From: Planctomycetota bacterium | Lineage (GTDB): Bacteria > Planctomycetota > UBA1135 > UBA2386 | Reading direction: 5' to 3' | NCBI GenBank assembly: GCA_025459175.1 | Contig: JALORC010000005.1 | Location: forward strand, 1 to 64,000 | Length of the DNA: 64,000 nucleotides | In this document: positions 36,961 through 46,300 of the stretch, piece after piece | Position numbering within the stretch: the stretch's first letter is position 1 | Layout: every line of letters begins with the position of its first letter | Made by a program: the position numbers and the translations under genes | The notes under the pieces: generated by a model | What the model was told of the DNA's origin: nothing | The model's input: only the letters and a program-made list of their open reading frames with translations | Databases searched by the model: none

Positions 36961-36979
36961 GCACTCGGAGCAACATCCC

Positions 36980-37543
36980 GTGAACGACACCGACACCGAC
37001 GACCAGGGCAGCAACCGGCCTTCGTCCCCTGACACCCGACAGGACAAGGAGCCGACCGTGGAGATCCCGAGTCACGAACAAGAACTGGTGCGGCTGCGCG
37101 ACGAGCGCGACCAGCTCGAACTGCAGCTGCAGCGCCAGCTGGCCGACGCCGCCAACGTGCGCCGTCGCCAGCGGCAGGAGATGGACGACCAGAAGCGGCG
37201 CGTGCTCGAAGGGCTGACCCAGGAGCTGCTGCCGGCGCTGGACACGTTCGGCATGGCGCTCAGCGCGTTCGATTCGGGTGGCACCGACCCGAAGGCGCTG
37301 ATCGAAGGCGTGCGCATGACGCGGGTCCTGTTGACCAGCGCGCTCGAGCGGCACGGCCTGCAGGAGATCCGCGCCGAAGGCCAGACCTTCGACCCGCTGC
37401 GACACGAAGCGGTCGCCGCCGAGCCGGCCGCGGGCGTCCACGAAGGCCAGATCCTGCGCGTGCTGCAAACCGGCTACATGATCGGCGACAAGGTCGTGCG
37501 GCACAGCCGCGTCGTCGTCGCCGGTCCCGCCCCCAAGTCCTGA
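36980..37543 (+). CDS. grpE: Nucleotide exchange factor GrpE
   Basis: The protein has 187 residues from a GTG start at 36980. It has an acidic N-terminus, then a long coiled-coil helix (ELVRLRDERDQLELQLQRQLADAANVRRRQRQE), then LLPALDTFGMALSAF and the C-terminal beta-domain (QTFDPLRHEAVAAEPAAGVHEGQILRVLQTGYMIGDKVVRHSRVVVA), all in GrpE order. It releases ADP from DnaK and pairs with DnaJ from the gene upstream. The coiled coil is slightly Arg/Gln-rich but otherwise normal. Confidence 0.95.
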   Translation: MNDTDTDDQGSNRPSSPDTRQDKEPTVEIPSHEQELVRLRDERDQLELQLQRQLADAANVRRRQRQEMDDQKRRVLEGLTQELLPALDTFGMALSAFDSGGTDPKALIEGVRMTRVLLTSALERHGLQEIRAEGQTFDPLRHEAVAAEPAAGVHEGQILRVLQTGYMIGDKVVRHSRVVVAGPAPKS

Positions 37544-37558
37544 ACCACCCGATCCGCG

Positions 37559-37846
37559 ATGCCTACCTACGACTACGCCTGCGCCGCCTGCGGCCACCGG
37601 TTCGAAGAGTTCCAGAGCATGTCGGCCGCGCCGCTGCAGCAGTGCCCGGCCTGCAAGAAGGCCAAGCTCGAACGGCTGATCGGCGCCGGCGCCGGCGTCA
37701 TCTTCAAGGGCAGCGGCTTCTACCAGACCGACTACCGCGGCAGTTCGTATCAGGCCGACGCGAAGAAGGCGGAAGGCGGCGGCTGCACGCCGAAGTGCGG
37801 CACCAGCGACGCGCCCGCCGGCTGCAAGATGCCGAAGGCCGACTAG
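37559..37846 (+). CDS. FmdB family zinc-ribbon regulatory protein
   Basis: The protein has 95 residues. MPTYDYACAACGHRFEEFQSM is the classic start of FmdB-type proteins, with CAAC and later CPAC forming a zinc ribbon, followed by LERLIGAGAGVIFKGSGFYQTDYR. The C-terminal half has extra Cys residues (CTPKCG, CKMP). FmdB is annotated as a putative regulator from methylotroph work, but its general role is not established. It lies 15 bp after grpE, a common neighbourhood in planctomycetes, so it may be part of the stress operon. Confidence 0.9.
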   Translation: MPTYDYACAACGHRFEEFQSMSAAPLQQCPACKKAKLERLIGAGAGVIFKGSGFYQTDYRGSSYQADAKKAEGGGCTPKCGTSDAPAGCKMPKAD

Positions 37847-37851
37847 CGCCG

Positions 37852-37868
37852 CGGTCCGATCCGGACCG
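37852..37868. terminator. Small inverted repeat after fmdB
   Basis: CGGTCC-GATCC-GGACCG is a 6-bp stem 5 bases after the fmdB stop. It may assist the stronger hairpin just downstream in ending convergent transcription. Confidence 0.35.
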
Positions 37869-37880
37869 CCCGGTGGCCAC

Positions 37881-37902
37881 GAGCCGGGCCTTGGCCCGGC
37901 TC
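37881..37902. terminator. Bidirectional hairpin between convergent fmdB and phosphatase genes
   Basis: GAGCCGGGCC-TT-GGCCCGGCTC is a perfect 10-bp stem with a 2-base spacer. It covers the last bases of the minus-strand phosphatase gene and sits 34 bases after fmdB, a sensible place for a shared terminator. Confidence 0.6.
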
Positions 37903-38563
37903 ACTCGCGCAGCGCGTCCGCATTCCAGCACGCCACCCGCGAGCCGTTCTGGAACACGTCCAGCGCGCCGATTCCACCCATCGGCAGCCCGAGCGTGACG
38001 CTGCGCGACAGCCGCATGCCGAGCATCGCCGCCGCGAATCCGCCGAGCAGCGTGCCGGGCAGCACCACCACCAGCGTCTTGCCGAGCGCGCCCTTCATGC
38101 GCTCGGTCCACCAGCCGAGCATGCGTTCGACGGCGTCGCCGAGGCTCTCGCCGCCCGGTGCGCGCGCGTCGCCGAACTCGCTGAAGAACGTGCGCACGGC
38201 GCCGTCCTCCTGCTGCATCACCTCGGCCCACTCGCGGCCCTGCCAGCGCCCGAGGTTCTGGTCGCGCAGCCGCGGCTCGGCGACCGCCTCCTTCTGCTGC
38301 GCCTCGGCGAGGCCGCGCGCCGGTCCGAGGCACTGCGGCTGCGGACTGCTCCACACCTCGGTGATCGCCAGCGGCTTGCACAGCTCGAGCCAGCGCAGCA
38401 CCTGCGCCCGGCCGCGGCGACTCAGTTCGGCCGGACCGTCGCCGACCGCGCGCTGCGCCGCGGTGGCATCCAGCTCGGGGTGACGGAACAGCCACAGCCG
38501 GCAGAAATCGGTCGGTTCGGGCAGCACGTGCGCATCTTGCAGCACGCAGGAGCACGGTTCCAT
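37901..38563 (-). CDS. Histidine phosphatase (phosphoglycerate mutase) superfamily protein with degenerate active site
   Basis: The protein has 220 residues from the ATG at 38563, the first Met in front of the fold. The first catalytic block is present as LWLFRHPELD (Arg27-His28, with Pro for the usual Gly). The Glu-bearing block RDQNLGRWQGREW and PGGESLGDAVERM fit the family. However the usual second Arg block (SS-x-x-x-R-A) reads SSPQPQCLGPAR, and the second catalytic His is missing: the expected V-x-x-H-G-G reads VVVLPGTLLGG. Activity is therefore doubtful. It is divergent from the KaiC-like gene, with 37 bp between starts, so the two may share regulation. Confidence 0.75.
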   Translation of the reverse strand: MEPCSCVLQDAHVLPEPTDFCRLWLFRHPELDATAAQRAVGDGPAELSRRGRAQVLRWLELCKPLAITEVWSSPQPQCLGPARGLAEAQQKEAVAEPRLRDQNLGRWQGREWAEVMQQEDGAVRTFFSEFGDARAPGGESLGDAVERMLGWWTERMKGALGKTLVVVLPGTLLGGFAAAMLGMRLSRSVTLGLPMGGIGALDVFQNGSRVACWNADALRE

Positions 38564-38600
38564 CGTGGCCTCGCCGCACCGGCACCAGTACTTTGTCGCC

Positions 38601-40193
38601 GTGAGCTTCGCCATCCTGAAGACGGGCATCGACGGCCTCGACGGCATCCTCGGCGGCGGCATCCGCTACCCCGACGACACCGCCGCGTTCGTCTGCCTCG
38701 CCGGCGGCCCCGGCACCGGCAAGACGCTGCTGGCCCTCGAAATGGTCGTGCGCGCCTGGCTCGACGCCGGCGCTGGCAGCACCTTCCTCTACTACTCCGT
38801 CGAACACACCCCCGACAGCATCCACAAGAAGCTCGGCTTCGACTTCGACTGGTTCCGGACCACGGCGCGCATCGAGGTGCAGCCGCGCGAGGTGCCGAAC
38901 AAGCTGGTGCTGACGGCCCACACCGAACGTGGCCAGAGCCAGCTGGTGCTGACCCAGGCGCGGCCGGCGGCGCTGCAGCAGAAGAGCGCGCGCGGCACCA
39001 CCGTCGACATCGACTGGATCCTGGCCGAGATCGAGAACCACCGTCTGGCCGCGCCGGTGCGGCTGGTGGTCATCGACAACGTCGGGCTGCTGCTGACCGA
39101 CCTCGAGTACTTCGAGAAGCGCGCGGCCCTGCTGGAGACCCGGCGGCGGCTGCTCGAGAACCAGATCCACGGCATCTTCGTCATGGAAGAGGCGCATCCA
39201 CGCGACCTGCGGCTGCCGTCGGCGGAGGAGTTCTCGACCGACCTGATGCTGCACCTGTCGTTCCGCGAGGAGGCGACCGACTTCAAGGCGCGCGCGCTCG
39301 AGATCAGCAAGGCGCGGCACCAGTACTACTACCGCGGCGTGCACCACTTCTCGATCGCCGGCCGCGGCGTCAAACGCGATGTCTATCTCGGCGCCCGCAA
39401 CGAGCGCGGGCCCGGCATCCACGTCTACCCGTCGGTCGCGGCCCAGCTGTCGATGGCCCGCGACCAGGCGGAGTTCACGGTGCCACCGCGCGGCGACACC
39501 CCGATCGAGATGGGTCACCCCGACATCGACGCCGCGTTCCTGCACAAGAGCGGCCCGGCGATGCGCAGCTCGACCGTGCTGCTCGCCGAGCCCGGCACCC
39601 GCGCCACGTTCCTCGCCCTGCGCTTCCTCGCCGCCGGGCTGCGGCGCGGCGAACGCACGCTGTTCGTGTCGACGCGCGAGGATCGCGACGCATTGCGCCG
39701 CATCTGCCAACGCGAGCCGGTGCTGGCGCCGTGCCTCGGACCGGACGGCCGGTTCGCACCCGACTTCCGCGTCGTCTACCTGCACCCGGAGTTCATCGCC
39801 CCGGGCAAGTTCACCTGGGACCTGATCCGCCTCTGTCAGGGCGGCCACGCCGACGGCGAACCGCGGCCGGTCGAACGCCTGGCCTTCGACAACATCTTCC
39901 GGCTGCAGGATCGCTTCCCGCTGATCACCGAGCAGCGGTTCCTGATCGCCGCGATGCTCGACATGCTGCGCTACCAGGGCATCACGCCGTTCCTGGTCGA
40001 CATGGTGCCGCCGGGCGCCAATCGCGGCCGCACCGACTTCGATCCGTCGTCGTACCTGGTCGCGTTCGACAACGTGCTGCACGTCTACTTCGAACAGGGC
40101 AACAGCGGCACCTCGCCGCAGCTGCGCGTGCTGAAGTCGGTCGGCAACGACTTCCGGCCCGAACCGGCGCCGATCGACTGGCGCCGCACCTGA
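38601..40193 (+). CDS. KaiC-like RecA-superfamily ATPase, two domains
   Basis: The protein has 530 residues from the GTG at 38601; GTG is chosen because the fold begins there (FAILKTGIDGLDGILGGGI, the standard KaiC/RadA opening). Domain 1 has Walker A GGPGTGKT at residues 35-42, SVEHTPDSIHKKL and Walker B RLVVIDNVGLL. Domain 2 has only a decayed P-loop (LLAEPGTRAT), so it probably does not bind ATP. There are no phosphorylation Ser-Thr repeats diagnostic of circadian KaiC, and no KaiA or KaiB here. Single- or double-domain KaiC-like proteins often serve signalling. It lies beside the chemosensory locus but is convergent with it. Confidence 0.8.
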   Translation: MSFAILKTGIDGLDGILGGGIRYPDDTAAFVCLAGGPGTGKTLLALEMVVRAWLDAGAGSTFLYYSVEHTPDSIHKKLGFDFDWFRTTARIEVQPREVPNKLVLTAHTERGQSQLVLTQARPAALQQKSARGTTVDIDWILAEIENHRLAAPVRLVVIDNVGLLLTDLEYFEKRAALLETRRRLLENQIHGIFVMEEAHPRDLRLPSAEEFSTDLMLHLSFREEATDFKARALEISKARHQYYYRGVHHFSIAGRGVKRDVYLGARNERGPGIHVYPSVAAQLSMARDQAEFTVPPRGDTPIEMGHPDIDAAFLHKSGPAMRSSTVLLAEPGTRATFLALRFLAAGLRRGERTLFVSTREDRDALRRICQREPVLAPCLGPDGRFAPDFRVVYLHPEFIAPGKFTWDLIRLCQGGHADGEPRPVERLAFDNIFRLQDRFPLITEQRFLIAAMLDMLRYQGITPFLVDMVPPGANRGRTDFDPSSYLVAFDNVLHVYFEQGNSGTSPQLRVLKSVGNDFRPEPAPIDWRRT

Positions 40194-40205
40194 AGCGGCC
40201 GCCGC

Positions 40206-41294
40206 TCACGCCGGCTGCAACACTCCGACCGCGTCGAGCCGGCGCCGCAGCTCGGCGTAGCTCTTCGGCCGGTCGGCGACCGCGTGGCACAGCATCGCCC
40301 CGATCAGCTCGGCCAGCGGCGGCGGCGTGTCGGGCGCCAGTTCCTGCAACGGCCGCGGGCGATCCGCGGGCCCGAGCCGCCGCACCTCCTCGACGGTCTT
40401 GATGCGGAACGGCAGTCGGCCGGTGCGCGCGAAGTAGAGCGTCGCCCCGAGCGAGTAGATGTCGGCGCGGCAGTCGACCGACTGCGCCGCCGTCGCCTGT
40501 TCCGGCGCCATGTAGCCCGGCGTGCCGACCACCGCGTCGCGGCCCAGCGCGCTGCGCGTCACGTCGTGCCGCGCGAGGCCGAGGTCGATGATCTTGGCCC
40601 TGCCGTCCCGCAGCAACAGCACGTTCGAGGGCTTGATGTCGCGGTGCACCAGACCGCGTCCCAGCGCCGCCTCGAGCCCGGCGCAGACGTCGCGGGCCAC
40701 GCGCACGGTCGCGGCGGCGGACAGCATGCCGCGGCGCCGCACGTGCTTGCTCAACGACTCGCCGTCGACCCACTCCAGCACGATGTAGGTGGCCTCGGCG
40801 GCGCGCGTGACGTCGAACACCCGCACCACGTTGGGGTGATCGAGCTGCGCCGTGTGCCGCGACTCCTCGCACAGCAGGTCGACGAAGCGCGGGTCCTTCT
40901 TCAGCAGGTGCCGGTGCAGGATCTTCAGCGCCACCTGCTTCTGCAGGATCAGGTGGGTCGCGCGGTAGACGGTGGCGAAGGCGCCGTGGCCGAGCACCTC
41001 CTCGATCCGGTATTTGTCGACGATCGAACCGACCTCGAGCATGCCGTCGTTGCGCCGCGGTGCCGCCTCGACGCGGTCCCGTCGGCGGTCCTGGCCCTCG
41101 GCATGGTGGTCGACGATCGTCACCTCGCCGTGCACGCGCGCATCGGTCGGCAGGAACAACCGGTGCGGCAACTCCCGCAACCACGGCTGCCGACTCGGCT
41201 CCCAACCGGGGAACGCACAGTCGAGGCGGGCCCCGCTCCGGTCCTGGTCCGCGTTCACGTTCTCGCTCCCGTCTGCACGCCGGTTCGCACTCAT
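40206..41294 (-). CDS. Serine/threonine protein kinase at the end of the chemosensory operon
   Basis: The protein has 362 residues from the ATG at 41294, which overlaps the stop of the REC-DUF4388 gene. The first 90 residues are charged and unlike any family. The Hanks-type kinase domain follows: G-loop LGHGAFATVY (residues 101-110), VALK with the ATP-binding Lys124, the HRDIKPSN catalytic loop (Asp219), DLG in place of DFG (Asp237), GTPGYMAPEQA and DIYSLGATLYFARTGRLPF. All catalytic residues are kept, so it should be active. There is no membrane segment or PASTA repeat. It links receiver signalling to Ser/Thr phosphorylation and is the last gene of a nine-gene unit. Confidence 0.92.
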   Translation of the reverse strand: MSANRRADGSENVNADQDRSGARLDCAFPGWEPSRQPWLRELPHRLFLPTDARVHGEVTIVDHHAEGQDRRRDRVEAAPRRNDGMLEVGSIVDKYRIEEVLGHGAFATVYRATHLILQKQVALKILHRHLLKKDPRFVDLLCEESRHTAQLDHPNVVRVFDVTRAAEATYIVLEWVDGESLSKHVRRRGMLSAAATVRVARDVCAGLEAALGRGLVHRDIKPSNVLLLRDGRAKIIDLGLARHDVTRSALGRDAVVGTPGYMAPEQATAAQSVDCRADIYSLGATLYFARTGRLPFRIKTVEEVRRLGPADRPRPLQELAPDTPPPLAELIGAMLCHAVADRPKSYAELRRRLDAVGVLQPA

Positions 41295-42790
41295 CTGGCC
41301 GACTCCTCGTTGCCGCCCCACAGTTCCAGTACCGAGATCAGGTGCTGTCGGAAGTCGGTGGCGGGGTCCTCGATGGCGCGGTGTTCGACCAGCACCCGCG
41401 GGGCGATGCCGGCCGCCCGCTGCAGCTGGTCGAGGCAGGCGCCGATGGTGGCATTGCCGAACGCGCTCAACACGTCGGGGCGCAGCCGGCCGAGCAGCGT
41501 CACCAGCTCGCCGAGCGCATGGTGCGGCAGGCCGAGGTGGTCACCCTGCGGCGGCGCATAGCAGACGAACGAAGCGCCGCGCCGCAGGTCGTCGAGCACC
41601 ATCGCCGGGAACGCGCTGTCGAGCAGCACCAGATCGAGCGCCGCCCCGTTGGTGCCATCGACCGAGAACAGCAGCACCCGCTGGTCCCACTCCAGGGCGC
41701 TGGCGATGTCCACCTCACCGAGCGGCGCCGCCATGCCGGCGAACAGGGACACGCCGGCCAACGTCGGCGCGACCAGGATGCCGAGGCACCGTTGTGCGGC
41801 ATCCGGGCCGGTCAGCAGTTCGATCAGCTGAGCGCGGTTGCAGAAGCGGATCGCGCCGAGCGAGAACGGATCGGCGAGGATCGTGCGCAGGTCGACCACC
41901 AGATCGGGCGTCGGCGCCACCGGCCGCGGCAACAGCGGCAGCTCTTCGTCGTCCGGGGTCGGCAGCAGGCACACCTCGCCGACCGCGGCGCCGGGCCGCC
42001 CGGGGGCCGCGGCCGCCGCCCGGACCGGCTCGGCGCTGTCGCGGCGATGCATGTCGAGTTGTCGCGCCCCCTCCATCAGCAGCGACGTGGTCGGCAGCGT
42101 GATGGTCCGCACCGCCCGCGGCGGGATGGTGCCGGGCTGGAACTCGAACCGACCGCGCTCCTCGCGCATCAGCGCGTAGAACGCGTTCTCGCCCTGCACG
42201 CTGCCGAACGAGGCGTCGAACACGCGCCCTTTCTGCAGCTTGATCTCGCCCGCACCGTGCTCGGTGGTGAAGAACAGCTGGCCGTCGCGGTTGCCGATCT
42301 CGAGCAGGTGGATCAGGTCGGCGAACGCCACGGTGCCGAGGTCCCCCGCCAGGCTGTAGCTGCGCGTCACCGCGTCCATGCGGCGCTCGCGCTGCCGACC
42401 GATCACCGCGTCGCACCGGGCCAGCAGCTCGGTCAACTGGAACGGCTTGGCGATGAAGTCGACGGCCCCGGCCTGCAGCGCCGCCGCCAGCACCGAGCCG
42501 CGCTTGTTCTTGGTCAGGAAGATCACCGGCAGCTCCTTGCCACCGGGTCGCGCGCGGATGCGTTTCATCAGCTGGAACGCGTCGCTGTCGCCGAGTTCGA
42601 CCTCGGTCAGCATCAGGTCGACGACGTGGCCGCGCAGCAGCTCGAGCGCCGCCTCGGCCGACGACGCGCTCTCGACCTGGTAGCGGCCGGTCTTGCCCAT
42701 GCCGAGTTCGACGAAGCGACGATCCGCGGGGTCGGCATCGACCACGAGGATGGAACCACCGATCGGATTCCTGCCGCCGCTCTGCTCCAT
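41291..42790 (-). CDS. Response-regulator-like protein: receiver with Glu at phosphosite, DUF4388 (PATAN-like) domain
   Basis: The protein has 499 residues. The receiver occupies residues 13-130: ILVVDAD supplies the acidic pocket, but the phosphoacceptor in VVDLMLTEVELGD is Glu63 instead of Asp, and IAKPF keeps the conserved Lys. A DUF4388 domain follows (about 145-240: LAGDLGTVAFADLIHLLEIGNRDGQLFF, GEIKLQKGRVFDASFG, AFYALMREERGRFEFQPG), which in other bacteria acts as a PATAN-type signalling adaptor. The C-terminal 220 residues have no recognised family. Glu at the phosphosite suggests a permanently on or phosphorylation-independent adaptor. It overlaps the downstream kinase by 4 bp. Confidence 0.85.
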   Translation of the reverse strand: MEQSGGRNPIGGSILVVDADPADRRFVELGMGKTGRYQVESASSAEAALELLRGHVVDLMLTEVELGDSDAFQLMKRIRARPGGKELPVIFLTKNKRGSVLAAALQAGAVDFIAKPFQLTELLARCDAVIGRQRERRMDAVTRSYSLAGDLGTVAFADLIHLLEIGNRDGQLFFTTEHGAGEIKLQKGRVFDASFGSVQGENAFYALMREERGRFEFQPGTIPPRAVRTITLPTTSLLMEGARQLDMHRRDSAEPVRAAAAAPGRPGAAVGEVCLLPTPDDEELPLLPRPVAPTPDLVVDLRTILADPFSLGAIRFCNRAQLIELLTGPDAAQRCLGILVAPTLAGVSLFAGMAAPLGEVDIASALEWDQRVLLFSVDGTNGAALDLVLLDSAFPAMVLDDLRRGASFVCYAPPQGDHLGLPHHALGELVTLLGRLRPDVLSAFGNATIGACLDQLQRAAGIAPRVLVEHRAIEDPATDFRQHLISVLELWGGNEESAR

Positions 42791-42813
42791 GGGATCAGCC
42801 TCGTGCCACGGGA

Positions 42814-43341
42814 TCAGCCCTGTTCGGCCACCTTGCTCCAGTCGCGATGGACCCGGACGACCTCACCCCGGCGCAACAACGCCGAGGCGCGCAACACGTA
42901 GCCGAGGCGCTGCGTGACCGGGTCGTCGCCCTGCACGATCGCCTCCTTGAACAACCCCGGCCGCCCGACCGACAGGCCCGCCGGCAGCGGCCGCCGGTGC
43001 TCGGCGGGCACGGCGTCGACGGCGAGGATCTCGTCACAGCGGAACGCGACCAGGCCGCCCGGTCGCTCCAACGCGATCACGGCGCGCGACTGCGCACCCT
43101 GCCCGAGCAGCACGCCGAGATCCCACACCGAACACGCGGAGTCGCCGATGCGGCCGCGGCCACCATGGGCCGGCAACGCGGGATCGAGGTCCGCGACCAG
43201 GTCCTCGATGCAGTCGGCGAAACCGACCTGCCGCACGTGCCGGGCCTCGAAGCCGAGCACCCAGTCGTGGCAACGGACCAGGGCGACCTTGTCGCGCAAG
43301 GTGCCGACCCGGTTCCAGTGCACGCCGGTGGCGACGCTCAT
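42814..43341 (-). CDS. CheW-like coupling protein
   Basis: The protein has 175 residues from the ATG at 43341, overlapping the cheA stop by 4 bp. Its layout follows the CheW/SH3-like fold: KVALVRCHDWVLGFEARHVRQVGF, then a short DSACSVWDLGVLLGQ block, SRAVIALERPGGLVAFRCDEILAVDAV, and a C-terminal YVLRASALL strand. The similarity is weak, and the usual G-x-x-N-L-R-G motif is missing. It is identified mainly from fold pattern and operon position; it may tether CheA to receptors or to the receiver-DUF4388 adaptor. Confidence 0.6.
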   Translation of the reverse strand: MSVATGVHWNRVGTLRDKVALVRCHDWVLGFEARHVRQVGFADCIEDLVADLDPALPAHGGRGRIGDSACSVWDLGVLLGQGAQSRAVIALERPGGLVAFRCDEILAVDAVPAEHRRPLPAGLSVGRPGLFKEAIVQGDDPVTQRLGYVLRASALLRRGEVVRVHRDWSKVAEQG

Positions 43342-46300
43342 CGCGCGAGCTCCTGGCGATCGACCACCAGCCCCTGCGGCCCGGCCTGCGCCCCGCACAG
43401 CCGCACGATCTGTTCCTTCAGCGCCGCCGGCGTGAACGGCTTCGCGAGGTAGCCGTTGCAGCCCAGCTTCTCGGCCTGCAGCCGGTGCTTGTCACCGGAG
43501 CGGCTGGTGACGACGACCACCGGGATGTCCTTGAAGGTCGGCACGTAGCGCATCTCGCGCAGCAGCTCGAAGCCGTGCATGCGCGGCATCTCGAGGTCGG
43601 TGAAGACCATGTCGAACGCGCCGGCCCGCAGCTTGTCCAGCGCGTCCATGCCGTCGACCGCGAGCACGACGTCGGCGCCGATGTCGCCGAGGAACTTCTC
43701 GGCCGCCTTGCGCACCGACAACGAGTCGTCGGCGTAGAGCACCCGGGCCCGGCGGCTGGTCGCCGCGGCGGCCTGCTCCCGGCTCGGCACCGCTTCGTTG
43801 CCGGCCTCCAGGCCGCGCCGGCCGAGCCCACCGCGCTCGGTGGTGCTGAACAGGCCGGCCACGTCGAGGATCAGGATCAGGTTGCCTTCGCCGTCGACGG
43901 TGACACCGGAGAACATCTGGTGACCGGTGAGCACGTCGCCGAGGCTCTTCACGACGATCTCGTCCTGACCGAGCACCTCGTCGATGGTCACCGCGATGCG
44001 GTCCGGACCGAGCCGCAACACGACGGTCAACCGACCGCGTTCGGCCTCGACCGGCAGCCCGAGCAGGCGCGACAGATCGCGGACCTCGAGGAACTTGCCG
44101 TCCAGCCGCAGCCGCTGGCCGCCCGACGACTCGAACAGCTCGGCCTCGTCGGCGACCAGGATGCGTTCGGAGAAGCTGATCGGCAGCGCGAAGGTCAGCC
44201 CGGCGTGCCGCACCAGCAGGGCGCGGTAGATCGCCAGCGTCAACGGCATCGTGATGCGGAACGTGGTGCCGCGGCCGGCCTCGGTGACCACGTCGATGAC
44301 GCCGCTGAGGTGCTCGATCGCGCGGCGCACGACGTCGCAGCCGATGCCGCGCCCGGACACCGCGTCGGCGGTGCGCTTGGTCGACAGCCCGCTGACGAAG
44401 ATCAGCTCGCGCACGCGCGGATCGTCGACCGGGGTCTCCGGAGCCAGCAGGCCGCGTTCGACCCCGACCCGGTGCAAGGCCGCGAGATCGAGCCCGCGCC
44501 CGTCGTCGCGCACCTCGAGCACGATCTGGCCCGACTCCTGCCGCGCACTCAGGTGGATGGTGCCACCGATCTCCTTGCCGGCCGCGCGCCGATCGGCGCC
44601 GGCCTCGATGCCGTGCGCGACCGCGTTGCGCACCAGGTGCAGCAGCGGCACGTAGAGCTGGTCGATGATCGACTTGTCGAGCGTGACGTCGTCGCCGGTG
44701 GTGACCACCCGCACGTCCTTGCCCAGGCGCTCGGCGGCGTCGTGGATCGGCCGCCGCAGGCGCAGGAACAGCTGGTCGAGCGGCACCATGCGGGCCTCGG
44801 TGATCTCGTTCTGCAGGCTCGAGATCAGCGCCCCGAACCCGTCCGAGGCGGCGTGGAAGCCGTCCATCTCGGCATCGATCTGGGCCTGGATCGTCGCGAT
44901 GTCGCTGTCGACCTCCTCCAGACTGCGGGCCAGGATGTTGATGTCCTCGTAGTGATCGAGCTCGAGTTCCGAGAAGCCGAGATCGCCGGCGCGAGCGGTC
45001 GGACGCGGCACCATCGGCCCGGTCCCCGTCGGGCCCGCCGGGCCCGCGGCGCCGTCGACGGCTGGCTGGGGTCTGCCGTGGCCCGTGCTCTTGCCCTTGG
45101 CCTTGCCCTTGCGCTTGCCGACCAGACCGTTCCACTCGTACTGCTCGCGGAACCGGTCGATGGTTTGGAACAGCCGCTGCCGGCTCTTCTTCAGCGCCTT
45201 CTGCAGCCGGTTCAGCGCCCCGACCGTGGTGCGCTGCTGCGAACGGTGCACGACCAGTTCGCCGATCAGGTCCATCAGCCGGTCGAGCCGCTCGGTGGAG
45301 ACGCGCAGCATCACGCGCCCGGCCGCTTCCGGATCGGCGCTCTCGGACGCGATGCGGCTCGGCTTCGACACGGCGACGCTGCGCACCTTGCCCGGCGCCT
45401 CGCTGCCCGCCGCCATCGGATCCTGGCGCATCGCCTCGATGCGCGCCCGGATCTGGCCGGAACAGTCGGTGACCTTGCCGCTCTTCGCCTGTTTCAGGTT
45501 GTGCTTGCAGGCGTCGAGTGCCTCGAGCATCAGCCGCACGATGCCGGCCAGCGGCGGCAGCACCTCGTGCCGCTGCAGGAACTCGAAGTAGTTCTCGAGC
45601 TCGTGCAGCATCGCCCCGGTCGGCGACAGCCCGACGGTGTTGCAGGCGCCCTTCAGCGTGTGCAGGCAGCGGTACGCGTCCTCCAGTCGCCGCCGCGGCT
45701 GTTCGGCGCCCTCGAGTTCGAGCGCGATGCGATCGAGCTGCTCGACGAACTCCTGGGCCTCGATCTCGAACGCCTCCCAGATCACCGGCTCGACCTCGAT
45801 CGAGACCGCCGTCTCCAGTCGCTGCTTCGAGCTCGCCTTCGCCGCCGGCTCGAGGCCGAGCAGCGGGCGCAGCTCGGCGAGCCCGGCCAGCAGCGCCGCG
45901 GTCGCCGCGGCCGTCATCGGGCCGTCCTCGCACCCCTCGTGCAGTTGCGCGGCGCGGCGACCGATCGCCTCGCTGCCTTGCAACAACGCCGAGCCCTTCA
46001 GGCGATGCAACAGCTTCGCCACCTGCGCCCGATCCTGCTCGTCGAACCCACGGTTGGCCGGCTGTCGGGCCACGACGGCGTCGATCTCGACCAGGATGCC
46101 GCGGGCCTCCTCGGTGAACACCTCGGCGAGACCGGCCTCGGCCACGGTCGGTTCCTCCGGCGTCGCCGCCGGCTCGTCGAGCTGCAGCTGGCACGCGGCC
46201 AGCATCGCGCTGGTGTCGCGACGGATCGCCGCGAGGTCCGCGGTGGTCGCCCGCCGCTTGCGTTCCCCGTACGCCTCGGCGCGCTGTTCGAGTTCCGCGG

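Noticed and set aside
38601-40193. Circadian clock KaiC
   Set aside because: There are no KaiA or KaiB genes nearby and the second P-loop is degenerate, so only a KaiC-like ATPase is supported.
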